The notes beneath the pieces were generated by a model. That model was given only the letters and a program-made list of their open reading frames with translations, was not told the DNA's origin and searched no databases. From the NCBI RefSeq assembly GCF_021726515.1, contig NZ_JAKKCJ010000004.1:124001-188000 (forward strand): DNA of 64,000 nucleotides. Direction: 5' to 3'. Made by a program: the position numbers and the translations under genes. Positions within the stretch are counted from its first letter, which is position 1, and the number at the start of each line of letters is the position of its first letter. This document shows, one piece after another, positions 11,099 to 24,845 of the stretch. This DNA comes from Vibrio sp. CK2-1. GTDB lineage: Bacteria > Pseudomonadota > Gammaproteobacteria > Enterobacterales > Vibrionaceae.

Positions 11099-11797
11099 TT
11101 AAACTTTAATAACTTTGTAATTACCAGGCTGTAAATCACCTAAAGACCAGTCACCAATTGAGTAACGAATCAGCCTTAATGTTGGAAAACCAATATGAGC
11201 CGTCATGCGTCTGACTTGTCGATTGCGACCTTCAATAATAGTAATTGCTAGCCAAGTTGTTGGGATGTTAGCGCGAAAGCGAACTGGGGGATTGCGAGGC
11301 CATATTTCAGGCTCGGGCATAATTTCCACTTTGGCGGGTAGTGTCATGCCATCCTTGAGCTCAACACCACGGCGTAGTTGTTCTAGATCGTCTTCAGAAG
11401 GTGCTCCATCAACTTGCACCCAATACGTTTTTGGTGCTTTGGATGTCGGCTGAGTGATTTTAGCTTGCAGAATGCCATCGTTCGTTAGCACCATCAGACC
11501 TTCGCTGTCCCGGTCTAGTCTGCCAGCGGCATACACATCTTTTACATCAATATAGTCGGCTAGAGTTTTACGCTTCTCACCGTCAGTGAATTGGCTAAGC
11601 GTATCGTATGGCTTGTTAAACAAAAGGACGATACGGTTTTCTGCGGTCACACGCGGTGAATTGTGAGTGTTTTTGGGTTTAGGGCGCTTGGTAAAACGAT
11701 GCGCTGAGCTGCCTTTTCTTCCTCTTGGTTTGGTCGGATCTGTTTGAAACTTATGACTCGACTGGGGCTTTTTAGAGGGAGAGTTTGAACTCGACAT
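11099..11797 (-). CDS. rluE: 23S rRNA pseudouridine(2457) synthase
   Basis: Isomerises a uridine of 23S rRNA (U2457 in E. coli). It has 232 aa: a basic, low-complexity N-terminal stretch of about 50 residues, then the RsuA/RluE-type catalytic domain starting at [18 protein letters not shown]. The catalytic aspartate is in [40 protein letters not shown] is the conserved C-terminal motif. [11 protein letters not shown] supports RluE over RluB and RluF. Only about 100 bp separate it from mnmA; the nudJ gene found between them in E. coli is absent. Confidence 0.93.
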   Translation of the reverse strand: MSSSNSPSKKPQSSHKFQTDPTKPRGRKGSSAHRFTKRPKPKNTHNSPRVTAENRIVLLFNKPYDTLSQFTDGEKRKTLADYIDVKDVYAAGRLDRDSEGLMVLTNDGILQAKITQPTSKAPKTYWVQVDGAPSEDDLEQLRRGVELKDGMTLPAKVEIMPEPEIWPRNPPVRFRANIPTTWLAITIIEGRNRQVRRMTAHIGFPTLRLIRYSIGDWSLGDLQPGNYKVIKV

Positions 11798-14426
<2,629 letters not shown>

Positions 14427-14451
14427 ATTGAAGTAGCATTAAATAAACGAT

Positions 14452-14477
14452 AAAGCGCTCTATATGGGCGCTTTTTT
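14452..14477 (+). terminator. Intrinsic terminator of icd
   Basis: Stem AAAGCGC/GCGCTTT (14452-14458 with 14468-14474), running into six T residues, 26 nt after the icd stop codon. Confidence 0.8.
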
Positions 14478-14565
14478 ACGCTTGTTAGTAGATGCAGTAG
14501 GGTTAATTCAGCTACTTACTTTTGCCTAGTATTTGAGATATCGAGCGGGGAGTGAGTGACACACA

Positions 14566-14603
14566 AAAGCCATACAAATAGGTAAGATCATTTGTATGGC
14601 TTT
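14566..14603 (-). terminator. Hairpin downstream of cspD, probable terminator
   Basis: A perfect 14-bp stem (14566-14579 with 14590-14603, AAAGCCATACAAAT) closes a 10-nt loop. On the minus strand it is followed by TTTTGTGTGT, so it most likely ends cspD transcription. Confidence 0.65.
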
Positions 14604-14679
14604 AGATACTCTTCGTACTTGTATATAGATAACAGAAAAGTCTATAGAAAGGTGTGTTACCTAGTTATCTGTAATTGGG

Positions 14680-14901
14680 TTATTTACTTTGGTCGCCATC
14701 TAATGGCATGACAAGACTAGCATGAGAGCCTTTAGGGCCTTTTTCAACTTCGTAGGATACTTGTTGTCCTGCTTTTAACGTTCTATACCCATCCATTTGA
14801 ATTGTCGAGTAGTGAGCGAAAATATCACCTTCTTCTCCTTCTGGACAAATGAAACCAAATCCTTTGGCATTGTTAAACCATTTAACGGTACCTGTAGCCA
14901 T
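14680..14901 (-). CDS. cspD: Cold-shock-domain protein CspD
   Basis: A single-stranded nucleic-acid-binding protein; E. coli CspD inhibits replication in stationary phase and under starvation. The 73 aa form one cold-shock domain with RNP1-like KGFGFICPE and RNP2-like DIFAHYSTI. The shortened C-terminus (VMPLDGDQSK) fits CspD rather than CspA. It is divergent from clpS-clpA as in E. coli, where CspD is a Lon substrate. Confidence 0.93.
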   Translation of the reverse strand: MATGTVKWFNNAKGFGFICPEGEEGDIFAHYSTIQMDGYRTLKAGQQVSYEVEKGPKGSHASLVMPLDGDQSK

Positions 14902-15253
14902 GCTTTACATCCCTCATGCTTTTTAACGATATAACGGTTAGTTTTTTAACCATTCTCAGAACACAATTTAGACAATCATGGCTAACAGTCAATAGCTGTT
15001 GGTGATAATTATCGGTTGAATAACAAAAATAGCGATATAAGTTTAACTTTTACTTAACACTGTGTTTTCTCATTTACATCGTTTAATGATAGCTTAGGGG
15101 TAGATTGCTTTCTTTTTAAGCTGTTAGGCTGCGAGTGTAACGGAATAGCAATCTTTTATTTGCAGGGATACAATTGGTGGATTAGTCTCTAAATAAGAAG
15201 GCAGGTTGATAGGTTTGTTTTCTATCAATGTTGGTCATAAAGTAGAATTAAAC
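14902..15253. other. Divergent intergenic region cspD / clpS
   Basis: 352 bp, no gene seen. It should hold promoters for both sides. A 7-bp hairpin TTGATAG/CTATCAA (15206-15212 with 15222-15228) lies in the clpS leader about 25 nt before the ATG, close enough to affect translation initiation. No strong Shine-Dalgarno site is visible before clpS, so leader folding could matter; that is inference. Confidence 0.45.
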
Positions 15254-15574
15254 ATGAATAAGCAATACCAATGGACTTCACCAGATATCGATCTTCTGGA
15301 AGATGAGAAGACCAAATTGAAGCCACCGGCGATGTATCATGTGATACTTAATAATGATGATTACACGCCGATGGATTTTGTAATTGAAATACTAAGTCGC
15401 TTTTTCTCTATGGATTTGGAGAGTGCGACCCAAGTAATGTTAAAAGTGCATTTTGAGGGAAAAGCAAGTTGCGGCACATTTACGGCTGAAGTTGCTGAAA
15501 CAAAAGTGATGCAAGTCACTATGTATGCTCGTGAAAATGAACATCCCTTGTTATGTACTATGGAACAGGTGTAG
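15254..15574 (+). CDS. clpS: ATP-dependent Clp protease adaptor ClpS
   Basis: Recognises N-degron residues (Leu, Phe, Trp, Tyr) and hands substrates to ClpAP. The start at 15254 gives 106 aa, the family length; the frame could begin 16 codons earlier but that part is not family-like. The core includes [22 protein letters not shown] with the NDDYTPM substrate-binding loop, [21 protein letters not shown], and the C-terminal [15 protein letters not shown]. It is 85 bp upstream of clpA on the same strand. Confidence 0.95.
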   Translation: MNKQYQWTSPDIDLLEDEKTKLKPPAMYHVILNNDDYTPMDFVIEILSRFFSMDLESATQVMLKVHFEGKASCGTFTAEVAETKVMQVTMYARENEHPLLCTMEQV

Positions 15575-15659
15575 TGCCTTTTATTCTGATTGGTATCACC
15601 TAGATGACTTAGGCTTTAGCTGGATATGAACATAGTAATTGTTCTTTGGGGAGGTAGCT

Positions 15660-17927
15660 ATGCTAAATAAAGAACTGGAAATGAGCTTGAATAGCGCATT
15701 TATGCGTGCCAGAGAGAAACGTCATGAGTTTATGACTGTTGAGCACCTTTTATTAGCGCTGCTTGATAATGATTCAGCTCATGAGGCTCTATCGGCTTGC
15801 CAAGCAGATATCGATACATTACGTCAAGAACTCGATGCGTTTATTGAGCAAACGACCCCTTTGATCCCAACCGCTGATGAAGAGCGTGAAACTCAGCCTA
15901 CATTAAGCTTTCAACGAGTACTGCAACGTGCGGTATTCCATGTTCAATCTTCTGGTCGTAGTGAAGTCGCAGGTGCCAACGTACTTGTTGCCATCTTTAG
16001 TGAACAAGAATCACACGCCGCCTATCTTCTAAAGAAAAATGATGTCAGCCGACTTGATATCGTTAATTTTATTTCGCATGGCATTCGTAAATCAGGTGAT
16101 GACGTTGATGGTAGTCAAAGTGATATCACCGGAGACCAGCCGCAAGAGAATAGTTCTGAAGAGCGTCTAGATAGCTTTGCTACAAACCTGAATGAAGTTG
16201 CCAAAAAAGGACAAATCGATCCTCTGATTGGTCGTGATGTTGAACTTGAGCGTACAATTCAAGTGTTATGTCGCCGTCGTAAGAATAACCCATTACTCGT
16301 CGGTGAAGCGGGTGTTGGTAAAACGGCAATAGCAGAAGGCTTAGCGTGGCGTATTGTTGAAGGTAACGTACCCGATGTGATTAAAGACAGTGTCATTTAC
16401 TCACTGGATATTGGTTCGTTATTAGCCGGCACTAAATATCGCGGTGACTTTGAAAAACGCTTTAAGACTATTTTGAAGCAATTGGAAAAAGAGAAAGATA
16501 CTATTCTCTTTATTGATGAAATTCATACCATTATCGGCGCAGGAGCAGCTTCTGGTGGGCAGGTAGATGCAGCGAACCTAATTAAACCATTACTAAGTAA
16601 CGGTAAATTGCGCTGTATTGGTTCAACGACTTACCAAGAATACAGCAGCATTTTTGAGAAAGAGCGCGCGTTGGCTCGACGTTTCCAAAAAATTGATATT
16701 TTAGAGCCTTCCATTGACGATACGACGAAAATTCTTATCGGCCTTAAGAGCAAATATGAAGAGCATCATCAGGTTCGTTTTAGCAATAAAGCGTTACGTG
16801 CTGCAGTGGAGCTTTCTGCTAAATATATTAATGAACGTCATCTGCCAGATAAGGCAATCGATGTTATTGATGAAGCGGGCGCACATTGCCGACTAGCACC
16901 TGTGAGTAAACGTAAGAAAACCGTCAATGTTGCTGATATTGAAGCTATCGTAGCTAAGATTGCTCGGATCCCAGAAAAATCAGTTTCTTCTTCAGACAAA
17001 GAAGTACTGTCACGCCTAGATAGCCGACTCAAGCTATTGGTATTTGGACAAGATCCTGCGATTGAAGTGTTATGTGAAGCGATTAAGTTAACTCGCGCTG
17101 GTTTAGGCCACGATAATAAACCGGTTGGTTCATTCTTGTTTGCAGGCCCAACAGGGGTAGGTAAAACAGAAGTGACGGTGCAATTATCTAAGCTACTAGG
17201 TGTTGAACTACTACGCTTTGATATGTCGGAATACGGTGAGCGTCATTCTGTTAGCCGTTTGATCGGTGCGCCTCCGGGTTATGTGGGTTATGACCAAGGT
17301 GGCTTGTTGACGGATGCGGTGATTAAACATCCTCATTCAGTTGTCCTACTTGATGAAATTGAAAAAGCGCATGGCGATATCTTCAACTTGTTATTGCAAG
17401 TAATGGATAACGGTACACTGACCGATAACAATGGTCGTAAGGCTGATTTCAGAAATGTTATCTTGGTAATGACAACCAATGCGGGTGTTCAAGAGACTGA
17501 GAAACAATCTATGGGCTTGATTCAGCAAGATAATAGCCATGATGCGATGGCTGAAATCAAGAAAGTCTTTACGCCAGAGTTTAGAAACCGTTTGGATAAT
17601 ATCATTTGGTTTAATAGCTTAAGTGAAGAGATGATTCATCAGGTGGTGGATAAGTTCATTGTTGAATTACAAGCACAACTTGATGGCCGCGGTGTTTCAA
17701 TGGAAGTGTCAGAAGAAGCTCGTCATTGGTTAGCCAAAAAAGGCTACGATAAAACCATGGGTGCAAGACCTATGGGGCGTGTCATTCAAGACAAATTGAA
17801 AAAACCACTGGCAAATGAATTGTTGTTTGGATCTTTGGTTGATGGCGGAACAGTAAAAGTAGCGCTCAATCGTAATGGTGAAGAACTGGAATTCACTTAC
17901 TTAAATCAAGAAGAAGCCGTTCATTAA
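15660..17927 (+). CDS. clpA: Clp protease ATP-binding subunit ClpA
   Basis: A hexameric AAA+ unfoldase that feeds ClpP. The start at 15660 follows a strong GGGGAGG site and gives 755 aa (E. coli 758). Layout: an N-terminal Clp_N repeat domain that docks ClpS (residues 1-145), the first AAA+ module with Walker A GEAGVGKT (215-222) and Walker [11 protein letters not shown], and the second module with GPTGVGKT (496-503) and [11 protein letters not shown]. The C-terminal part keeps the [22 protein letters not shown] region. clpP itself is not in the window. Confidence 0.97.
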   Translation: MLNKELEMSLNSAFMRAREKRHEFMTVEHLLLALLDNDSAHEALSACQADIDTLRQELDAFIEQTTPLIPTADEERETQPTLSFQRVLQRAVFHVQSSGRSEVAGANVLVAIFSEQESHAAYLLKKNDVSRLDIVNFISHGIRKSGDDVDGSQSDITGDQPQENSSEERLDSFATNLNEVAKKGQIDPLIGRDVELERTIQVLCRRRKNNPLLVGEAGVGKTAIAEGLAWRIVEGNVPDVIKDSVIYSLDIGSLLAGTKYRGDFEKRFKTILKQLEKEKDTILFIDEIHTIIGAGAASGGQVDAANLIKPLLSNGKLRCIGSTTYQEYSSIFEKERALARRFQKIDILEPSIDDTTKILIGLKSKYEEHHQVRFSNKALRAAVELSAKYINERHLPDKAIDVIDEAGAHCRLAPVSKRKKTVNVADIEAIVAKIARIPEKSVSSSDKEVLSRLDSRLKLLVFGQDPAIEVLCEAIKLTRAGLGHDNKPVGSFLFAGPTGVGKTEVTVQLSKLLGVELLRFDMSEYGERHSVSRLIGAPPGYVGYDQGGLLTDAVIKHPHSVVLLDEIEKAHGDIFNLLLQVMDNGTLTDNNGRKADFRNVILVMTTNAGVQETEKQSMGLIQQDNSHDAMAEIKKVFTPEFRNRLDNIIWFNSLSEEMIHQVVDKFIVELQAQLDGRGVSMEVSEEARHWLAKKGYDKTMGARPMGRVIQDKLKKPLANELLFGSLVDGGTVKVALNRNGEELEFTYLNQEEAVH

Positions 17928-17968
17928 TCTCGTATAGAGATGACTGCTTGAACCTATGAGTCACGTTG

Positions 17969-18003
17969 AAAGCTCTTACCTGAAAAGGTAGGGGCTTTTT
18001 TGT
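17969..18003 (+). terminator. Intrinsic terminator of clpSA
   Basis: AAGCTCTTACC pairs imperfectly with GGTAGGGGCTT around the loop TGAAAA and is followed by six T residues, about 45 nt after the clpA stop. Confidence 0.75.
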
Positions 18004-18045
18004 GCTTCCAGCCTTGATAGAGGATAGGGGAATTGAAGGCATAAA

Positions 18046-18071
18046 AAAACCGAAGCCTAAGCCTCGGTTTT
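18046..18071 (-). terminator. Intrinsic terminator of infA
   Basis: Stem AAAACCGA/TCGGTTTT (18046-18053 with 18064-18071). On the minus strand the hairpin runs into TTTTTTTAT, 48 nt after the infA stop. Confidence 0.75.
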
Positions 18072-18118
18072 GAAATTAGATTTAAATGGACGTTATAGCC
18101 ATTTAAACATTTAATTGA

Positions 18119-18337
<219 letters not shown>

Positions 18338-18455
18338 TTAATCCTCTTACCGAAATTTGGCTTATTCTTAACCGCTAGATTGAGCAGTCAATTTAGGGGT
18401 AATAATGCTCCAACAATGAATAAATATATGCAGGAGTTTAAAGTTGTTGCGTATT

Positions 18456-19148
18456 CTACCCTTGCCAACGCTGATTTACTAGCTTTTGATGACGTTGAAA
18501 GCGAACTTTGTAATTCATCGCCGGGCAATCATCAATTTGATAACCCAAATAAAGCCATTGTTTATGCATTTTTTCACATTGCTTTAATTGTAATAGTACA
18601 CACAGAGTGCCTAGTGATAATGGGTGTTCAGGTTCATAAAAGGTATAAAATGCACTTAGAGAGCTAGGTAGGCAGTCTGTTACCGCTACTGCGATGAGTG
18701 TATCGTTCTCATAAACATGTAAGAATTGAGGCTGCATCCAATCTGCGAGAATAAAGCTTTCAAAAACGTCTTTATTGGCAGGGTACATGCTGCCATTTTG
18801 GTGTCTCACTTCAATATACCGCTCATATAAATCAAACCAATTATCATCTAGTTGTGGCTTTAACTGCCATGAAAGTTGATCAGCTTTATTCAGTAATCGT
18901 CGCTGACTCTTTGAATATTTAATATCTGGAATTGAGACTCGAATGGGCTGGCAAGCCTGACAAGCATCGCAATGAGGTCGATAGATCATATTACCACTGC
19001 GACGAAAGCCATTAGCAAGAAAGACTTCATATTGACTAGGAGTATGTAACTCCTCATCTAAAATAACCGCGACACGCTCTTGCTGATTTTCTAAATAGCT
19101 ACATTGGCTAGAAGGAGTTAGGCCGATTTTGATTTGGTTTGATTCCAT
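18456..19148 (-). CDS. bpt: Aspartate/glutamate leucyltransferase (Bpt)
   Basis: Transfers leucine from Leu-tRNA to proteins with N-terminal Asp or Glu, making them ClpS/ClpAP substrates; the activity was characterised in Vibrio vulnificus. The 230 aa have the ATE-type architecture: N-terminal cysteine-rich YRPHCDACQACQPIRV, then SKSQRRLLNKA, and the GNAT-like C-terminal half with LYLGYQIDDCPAMNYKVRFQ. It starts 4 bp after the aat stop, so the two transferases are coupled in one operon. Confidence 0.95.
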   Translation of the reverse strand: MESNQIKIGLTPSSQCSYLENQQERVAVILDEELHTPSQYEVFLANGFRRSGNMIYRPHCDACQACQPIRVSIPDIKYSKSQRRLLNKADQLSWQLKPQLDDNWFDLYERYIEVRHQNGSMYPANKDVFESFILADWMQPQFLHVYENDTLIAVAVTDCLPSSLSAFYTFYEPEHPLSLGTLCVLLQLKQCEKMHKQWLYLGYQIDDCPAMNYKVRFQRHQKLVNQRWQG

Positions 19149-19152
19149 CCGT

Positions 19153-19863
19153 TTATCCTTCGGTGAGCTTAAGTGTACATGGCGTAAAGTCGCTATTGAT
19201 TGGCTTACTCTGTAATTGCTTCATTAGTGATATGAAGTCAGAACGTGGGACTTCGTTGACCCCCAACTTTTCTAAGTGAGGATTCATGATTTGGCAGTCG
19301 ATCAGTTGACCTCCAACATGAGCAAAGTGATCACATAGATACCAGAAGGCAACTTTAGATGCATTGCTTTCAAGTGAAAACATCGATTCACCACAAAATA
19401 GTTGGCCTAATTTAATGCCATATAAGCCGCCAATCAGAGTGTCATCGCGCCAAACTTCAACAGAATGACAATGACCTAATTTGGCTAATGCAATATAAGC
19501 ATTAATCATCTCTTGAGTGATCCAGGTTTCTTCGATAGGGCGAGTGCTGGCACACAGTGTAATTACTTGTTCGGTCGCTTGGTTTAAAGTGACGGTTAAA
19601 TGATTGCGACGAAGATGCTTTCTTAGGCTTTTAGAGGGAGAAAATTGATTAGGTTTGATCACTGCTCTAGTAGAAGGGCTCCACCACAGAATGGGGTCTT
19701 GCTCTGAAAACCAAGGAAATATGCCATGTTTATATGCGCTGATAATTCTCTCTGGACTGAGATCGCCGCCGAAAGCTAACAATCCATCCGGCTCAGTGAG
19801 TGCAGACTCTACATCAGGAAACGTTTCTTTATAGTCATCTAAGCAAGGTAAGTAGATAGTCAC
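19153..19863 (-). CDS. aat: Leucyl/phenylalanyl-tRNA--protein transferase
   Basis: Adds Leu or Phe to proteins with N-terminal Lys or Arg, generating N-degrons read by ClpS. At 236 aa it is the usual length. Family motifs are GLLAFGGDLSPERIISAYKHGIFPWF, WWSPSTRAVI, HSVEVWRDDTLIGGLYG, GESMFSLESNASKVAF and LIDCQIMNPHLEKLG. It is first gene of the aat-bpt pair, with infA downstream. Confidence 0.97.
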   Translation of the reverse strand: MTIYLPCLDDYKETFPDVESALTEPDGLLAFGGDLSPERIISAYKHGIFPWFSEQDPILWWSPSTRAVIKPNQFSPSKSLRKHLRRNHLTVTLNQATEQVITLCASTRPIEETWITQEMINAYIALAKLGHCHSVEVWRDDTLIGGLYGIKLGQLFCGESMFSLESNASKVAFWYLCDHFAHVGGQLIDCQIMNPHLEKLGVNEVPRSDFISLMKQLQSKPINSDFTPCTLKLTEG

Positions 19864-19984
19864 GGCAAGTATTCTATTTATTAATCAACTCTTGAGATGA
19901 TAGCAAGATTTGCACTAGCACTAAATCTTGTTTTTCGTTAATCTCAAATGCATTAATAGCTTATAGCAAGGAATATGAAAACCA

Positions 19985-21277
19985 ATGGAAAGCCTTACTC
20001 TTCAACCTATCTCGAAAATCTCCGGTGAAATTAACCTTCCGGGGTCAAAAAGTGTTTCAAACCGGGCTTTATTATTGGCCGCTTTGGCGACTGGCACGAC
20101 GCGCTTAACTAATCTTTTAGATAGTGATGATATTAGACACATGTTGAACGCTCTGACCAAACTAGGCGTCGCATTCCAATTGTCAGAAGATAAAACCGTG
20201 TGCGAAGTGCAAGGTATTGGTGGTACTTTTGATATAGACGCTTCTACTTCTCTTGAATTATTTCTCGGTAATGCTGGTACAGCAATGCGACCTCTCGCAG
20301 CCGCATTGTGCCTAGGAAAAGGGGAGTTTGTATTAACCGGTGAGCCACGGATGAAAGAGCGTCCGATTGGTCATTTAGTTGATGCGTTACAGCAAGCCGG
20401 AGCATCGATTGAGTATTTAGAAAATGAAAATTACCCACCAATCAAAATAACCGGCACAGGGTTGAAGTCTGGCTCGGTGACAATTGATGGTTCTATTTCA
20501 AGCCAATTTCTAACCGCTTTCCTCATGTCTGCACCGCTTGCTGAGGGTGATATCACTATTCACATTGAAGGTGAATTAGTTTCTAAGCCATATATTGATA
20601 TTACCTTAGACATCATGGCTAAGTTTGGCGTTAATGTTATCAATGATAATTACCAAACATTTACCATTCTTGCAGGCCAAACTTATCAAAGCCCAGGTCA
20701 ATTCTTGGTTGAAGGTGATGCATCTTCGGCTTCTTACTTTCTCGCCGCTGCTGCAATTAAAGGTGGAGAAATTAAAGTAACCGGTATTGGTAAAAACAGC
20801 ATTCAAGGTGATATCCAATTTGCAGACGCACTGGAAAAAATGGGCGCAGAAATTGAGTGGGGCGAGGATTATGTTCTTTGCCGAAAAGGGCAATTGAATG
20901 CGATCGATATGGATTTTAACCATATTCCAGATGCGGCGATGACTATTGCAACGGCGGCGTTATTCGCCAAAGGCACTACCTCGATTCGTAACGTATATAA
21001 TTGGCGGGTAAAAGAAACTGACCGTTTATCTGCGATGGCAACGGAATTAAGAAAAGTTGGCGCAGAAGTAGAAGAAGGTCATGACTACATTACCATTACA
21101 CCTCCAACGCAGCTAAAGCATGCCGCGATAGATACTTATGATGATCATCGTATGGCAATGTGCTTTTCACTTGTGGCACTAAGTGATACGGCAGTGACGA
21201 TTAACGATCCAAACTGCACCTCAAAGACTTTCCCTAATTACTTTACAAAGTTTAGCGAATTAAGCCAGTTGGTCTAA
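19985..21277 (+). CDS. aroA: 3-phosphoshikimate 1-carboxyvinyltransferase (EPSP synthase)
   Basis: Sixth step of the shikimate pathway: transfers enolpyruvyl from PEP to shikimate-3-phosphate. It has 430 aa. The class I signatures [35 protein letters not shown] and [17 protein letters not shown] are intact. The PEP-binding-loop glycine and alanine in GNAGTAMRP are those of the glyphosate-sensitive class. It is upstream of cmk in the same orientation, with a terminator between them. Confidence 0.97.
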   Translation: MESLTLQPISKISGEINLPGSKSVSNRALLLAALATGTTRLTNLLDSDDIRHMLNALTKLGVAFQLSEDKTVCEVQGIGGTFDIDASTSLELFLGNAGTAMRPLAAALCLGKGEFVLTGEPRMKERPIGHLVDALQQAGASIEYLENENYPPIKITGTGLKSGSVTIDGSISSQFLTAFLMSAPLAEGDITIHIEGELVSKPYIDITLDIMAKFGVNVINDNYQTFTILAGQTYQSPGQFLVEGDASSASYFLAAAAIKGGEIKVTGIGKNSIQGDIQFADALEKMGAEIEWGEDYVLCRKGQLNAIDMDFNHIPDAAMTIATAALFAKGTTSIRNVYNWRVKETDRLSAMATELRKVGAEVEEGHDYITITPPTQLKHAAIDTYDDHRMAMCFSLVALSDTAVTINDPNCTSKTFPNYFTKFSELSQLV

Positions 21278-21304
21278 AATTAAACATAAGTAGAATATTT
21301 ATTC

Positions 21305-21331
21305 AGCCTCACTTAGCGTGGGGCTTTTTTG
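21305..21331 (+). terminator. Intrinsic terminator of aroA
   Basis: Stem AGCCTCAC with GTGGGGCT (21305-21312 with 21318-21325), then six T residues. Confidence 0.75.
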
Positions 21332-21411
21332 TGTTGGGATAAAATTTCAGTTGCTTTGACTATTATTGGATATATTGACTAATAATCCATGCATAGGCGG
21401 GCTAATTTCGC

Positions 21412-21417
21412 TATAAT
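21412..21417 (+). promoter_or_regulatory. Candidate -10 element of the cmk-rpsA promoter
   Basis: A perfect TATAAT at 21412-21417 lies 65 nt before the cmk start. The sequence 17 bp upstream (ATGCAT) is a poor -35, so promoter strength or an activator requirement cannot be judged. Confidence 0.4.
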
Positions 21418-21482
21418 TTTGCGCTTAAAAACCGTCATGTTTCTTGAGCATAGCTTGCTCACATAGATCCCGGAGAAAATGT

Positions 21483-22163
21483 ATGTCATCTCAAAGCCCG
21501 GTTATCACCGTAGATGGACCAAGCGGCGCAGGTAAAGGTACCTTGTGTATGATGCTTGCGGATAAGTTGAATTATCATCTACTTGATTCAGGCGCAATCT
21601 ATCGTGTATTGGCTCTAGCCGCTATTCATCATGGTGTGGATACAGAATCAGAAGATGCACTAGTACCACTAGCAAATCACCTTGATGTGCAATTTATTGC
21701 GGAAGGTGACTTGGTGCGAGTCATTTTAGAGGGTGAAGACGTATCGAAAGAATTACGTAAAGAAGAAACGGGCACTGCTGCCTCAAAAGTTGCTTCTTTA
21801 CCTAGAGTGCGTGAAGCATTACTGCGCCGCCAACGCGCATTTAGTGCGGAACCTGGCTTAGTGGCCGATGGTCGAGATATGGGAACGGTTGTTTTCCCGA
21901 CTGCAGAAGCGAAAATTTTCTTGGATGCAAGTGCTGAAGAAAGGGCACAACGTCGCTTGAACCAGTTGCAACTAAAGGGTTTAAGTGGTAAATTCGACCA
22001 ACTTTTATGCGATATTCAGGAACGTGACGATCGTGACCGCAACCGTGCTGTCGCTCCTTTACGTCCTGCTGATGACGCATTAGTGATTGATTCTACATCA
22101 CTTTCTATTGATGAAGTGGTAGAAGTCGCGCTAAAATTTATAGAATCTAAACTCACTAAGTAA
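21483..22163 (+). CDS. cmk: Cytidylate kinase
   Basis: Phosphorylates CMP and dCMP. The start at 21483 lies 7 nt after CGGAG and gives 226 aa ([19 protein letters not shown]). An ATG at 21479 is out of frame. The P-loop GPSGAGKGT is at the N-terminus, with [13 protein letters not shown] and the lid-region arginines [16 protein letters not shown] downstream. It is directly upstream of rpsA as in other gammaproteobacteria. Confidence 0.96.
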   Translation: MSSQSPVITVDGPSGAGKGTLCMMLADKLNYHLLDSGAIYRVLALAAIHHGVDTESEDALVPLANHLDVQFIAEGDLVRVILEGEDVSKELRKEETGTAASKVASLPRVREALLRRQRAFSAEPGLVADGRDMGTVVFPTAEAKIFLDASAEERAQRRLNQLQLKGLSGKFDQLLCDIQERDDRDRNRAVAPLRPADDALVIDSTSLSIDEVVEVALKFIESKLTK

Positions 22164-22308
22164 GTGTTTGTTTTTAGGGCTTCTGGTTTTTAAAAACATC
22201 GCTATTTAGTGATAAGGACTGTCGGTCGCAAGGATGATGACTGGCTAATTTATCAACCCCATGCGGTAGGATACCCATGGACGTTTAATTAATTGAAGAT
22301 CATATATA

Positions 22309-23979
22309 ATGACTGAATCTTTTGCTCAACTCTTTGAAGAGTCGCTAAACGAACTAGAATTCCGCCCAGGTACTATTGTTAAAGGTACTGTTGTTGCAAT
22401 CGAGAACGGTTTCGTTCTTGTTGACGCAGGCCTAAAATCTGAATCTGCTATTCCAGCTGAACAATTCAAGAACGCTGCTGGCGAACTTGAAGTTGAAGTT
22501 GGTGCTGAAGTAGATGTAGCACTTGACGCGGTAGAAGATGGCTTCGGTGAAACTCAACTTTCTCGTGAGAAAGCTAAGCGCCACGAAGCTTGGATCGTAC
22601 TTGAGAAAGCATGTGAAGAAGCTGAAACTGTTGTTGGTATCATCAACGGTAAAGTTAAAGGCGGTTTCACTGTTGAACTAAACGGTATCCGTGCATTCTT
22701 ACCTGGTTCTCTAGTAGACGTACGTCCAATTCGTGACACTGCTCACCTAGAAAACAAAGAGCTAGAGTTCAAAGTAATCAAGCTTGATCAGAAACGTAAC
22801 AACGTTGTTGTTTCTCGTCGTGCTGTTATCGAATCAGAAAACAGTGTTGAGCGTGACGAACTTCTTGAAACTCTACAAGAAGGTACTGAAGTTAAAGGTA
22901 TCGTTAAGAACCTTACTGACTACGGTGCATTCGTTGACCTTGGCGGTGTAGACGGCCTACTTCACATCACAGATATGGCTTGGAAGCGTGTTAAGCACCC
23001 ATCTGAGATCGTAAACGTTGGTGACGAAATCCTAGTTAAAGTTCTTAAGTTTGACCGTGAGCGCACTCGTGTTTCTCTAGGTCTTAAGCAACTTGGCGAA
23101 GATCCATGGGTAGCAATCGCTAAGCGTTACCCAGAAGGTCACAAACTAACTGGTCGTGTAACTAACCTAACTGATTACGGCTGCTTCGTAGAAATCGAAG
23201 AAGGCGTTGAAGGTCTAGTACACGTTTCAGAAATGGATTGGACTAACAAAAACATCCACCCATCTAAAGTTGTTAACGTTGGTGATGAAGTTGAAGTTAT
23301 GGTTCTTGATATCGACGAAGAACGTCGTCGTATCTCTCTAGGCCTAAAACAATGTAAAGCTAACCCTTGGCAGACTTTCGCTGAAGCGCAAGCTAAAGGC
23401 GACAAAGTTACTGGTAAGATCAAGTCTATCACTGACTTTGGTATCTTCATCGGTCTTGACGGTGGTATCGACGGTCTAGTTCACCTATCTGACATTTCTT
23501 GGAATGCTCAAGGTGAAGAAGCGGTTCGTGACTACAAGAAAGGCGACGAAATCTCTGCAGTTGTTCTAGCAGTAGACGCTGATCGTGAGCGTATTTCTCT
23601 TGGCGTTAAGCAAATGGAAAACGACCCGTTCAACAGCTACGTTGCTGACAACAAGAAAGGTACTCTTGTAAACGGTACTGTAACTGCAGTTGACGCGAAA
23701 GGTGCTACAATTGAATTACAAGAAGGTGTTGAAGGTTACATCCGTGCTTCTGAAGCAGCACGTGACCGTATCGAAGACGCATCTCTAGTATTCAGTGTTG
23801 GTGACAGCGTTGAAGCGAAATTTACTGGTGTAGACCGTAAGAATCGCGTAATCAACCTATCTATCAAAGCTAAAGATGAAGCTGAAGAGCAAGAAGCAAT
23901 GGCTACTCTAAACAAAGCTGATGAAGCTGCGTTTGGTAATGCTATGGCTGACGCATTCAAGGCTGCTAAAGGCGAATAA
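22309..23979 (+). CDS. rpsA: 30S ribosomal protein S1
   Basis: Brings mRNA to the 30S subunit. The 556 aa contain six S1 repeats at roughly residues 20-87, 105-171, 190-260, 277-347, 364-434 and 450-520, each with a GAFVDL/GCFVEI-type strand and an [12 protein letters not shown] end. The start lacks a canonical Shine-Dalgarno site (only GAAG upstream). Weak sites are typical of the structured rpsA leader, which S1 itself represses. Codon choice is strongly biased (GGT, CGT, AAC, GAA), as expected for a highly expressed gene. Confidence 0.98.
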   Translation: MTESFAQLFEESLNELEFRPGTIVKGTVVAIENGFVLVDAGLKSESAIPAEQFKNAAGELEVEVGAEVDVALDAVEDGFGETQLSREKAKRHEAWIVLEKACEEAETVVGIINGKVKGGFTVELNGIRAFLPGSLVDVRPIRDTAHLENKELEFKVIKLDQKRNNVVVSRRAVIESENSVERDELLETLQEGTEVKGIVKNLTDYGAFVDLGGVDGLLHITDMAWKRVKHPSEIVNVGDEILVKVLKFDRERTRVSLGLKQLGEDPWVAIAKRYPEGHKLTGRVTNLTDYGCFVEIEEGVEGLVHVSEMDWTNKNIHPSKVVNVGDEVEVMVLDIDEERRRISLGLKQCKANPWQTFAEAQAKGDKVTGKIKSITDFGIFIGLDGGIDGLVHLSDISWNAQGEEAVRDYKKGDEISAVVLAVDADRERISLGVKQMENDPFNSYVADNKKGTLVNGTVTAVDAKGATIELQEGVEGYIRASEAARDRIEDASLVFSVGDSVEAKFTGVDRKNRVINLSIKAKDEAEEQEAMATLNKADEAAFGNAMADAFKAAKGE

Positions 23980-23992
23980 TTTTTTGCCTATA

Positions 23993-24021
23993 GAAGGGGG
24001 CCTGAAAGGGCTCCCTTTTTT
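23993..24021 (+). terminator. Intrinsic terminator of rpsA
   Basis: AAGGGGGCC pairs with GGGCTCCCTT around TGAAA and is followed by a T run, 14 nt after the rpsA stop. ihfB begins just beyond it, so readthrough or its own promoter must serve ihfB. Confidence 0.75.
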
Positions 24022-24053
24022 CGATAAGAAAGAGAAAAGTGAGGGAATCACCT

Positions 24054-24341
24054 ATGACTAAGTCAGAATTAATTGAAAGACTTTGTGCTCAGCAAACCCA
24101 TTTATCAGCAAAAGAAGTAGAGGATGCCGTAAAAGATATCCTTGAACATATGGCTTCTAAGTTGGAAGAGGGCGATCGTATTGAAATTCGTGGTTTCGGC
24201 AGTTTTTCTCTACATTATCGTGAACCACGTATTGGTCGTAACCCTAAATCAGGTGAAAAAGTGGAATTGGAAGGTAAATACGTTCCTCACTTTAAACCAG
24301 GGAAAGAACTACGTGAGCGTGTAAATAGCAGCATTGCGTAA
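24054..24341 (+). CDS. ihfB: Integration host factor subunit beta
   Basis: DNA-bending architectural protein that pairs with IhfA. The start at 24054 ([10 protein letters not shown]) follows GAGGG and gives 95 aa. The DNA-binding arm [22 protein letters not shown] with the intercalating proline (RNP) is present. The longer frame from 24039 has no ribosome site. Location after rpsA is the standard one. Confidence 0.97.
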   Translation: MTKSELIERLCAQQTHLSAKEVEDAVKDILEHMASKLEEGDRIEIRGFGSFSLHYREPRIGRNPKSGEKVELEGKYVPHFKPGKELRERVNSSIA

Positions 24342-24385
24342 GTGATGCCATGTTATGACGTTACATGATTAGAATTTAAAGAAAG

Positions 24386-24412
24386 CGGCATTCGTGAGAT
24401 TGCCGTTTTTTT
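24386..24412 (+). terminator. Intrinsic terminator of ihfB
   Basis: Stem CGGCA/TGCCG (24386-24390 with 24401-24405) followed by seven T residues. Confidence 0.65.
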
Positions 24413-24542
24413 ATGGGTAAAATTCAAACGATTGACAATTTAATTAAGAATATTTCCATCTTTCAATTAATTGGCAATGGAGTGTCAGGCAAATTTACTG
24501 CATAATCAAAGAATCGTTTCGCTGTATGGAAAGGTGGTAATT

Positions 24543-24833
24543 ATGAAAATTATAAAAATCATATTGGTTATCGCACTTTTTCTGATTGCTTTAGCGTTAG
24601 GCGCACAGAATCAAGAAACAGTGACATTTAATTATCTCATTGCTCAAAACGAACTGCCGCTCTCTTTGTTACTCGGCATTGTTTTTGTGGTTGCTTTTGC
24701 GATTGCCTGGTTGATTTTTGGTAGCTTATATTTGAAATCAAAACTCACCGTGCTTCGTTTACGCAAACAACTGAATAAAGCACAGGCATCTTCTGCAAAG
24801 CCATCAGAGCAGCTCCCTGAAATTAAAGGCTAG
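24543..24833 (+). CDS. lapA: Lipopolysaccharide assembly protein LapA
   Basis: A small inner-membrane protein that works with LapB in balancing LPS synthesis and transport. The start at 24543 is preceded by AAGGTGG and gives 96 aa. Two membrane segments are visible (residues about 3-22 and 42-65), and then a cytoplasmic helical tail KLTVLRLRKQLNKAQ. The longer frame from 24471 lacks a ribosome site. It lies 12 bp upstream of lapB, as in the enterobacterial lapAB operon. Confidence 0.92.
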   Translation: MKIIKIILVIALFLIALALGAQNQETVTFNYLIAQNELPLSLLLGIVFVVAFAIAWLIFGSLYLKSKLTVLRLRKQLNKAQASSAKPSEQLPEIKG

Positions 24834-24845
24834 GTTTATTCGTTA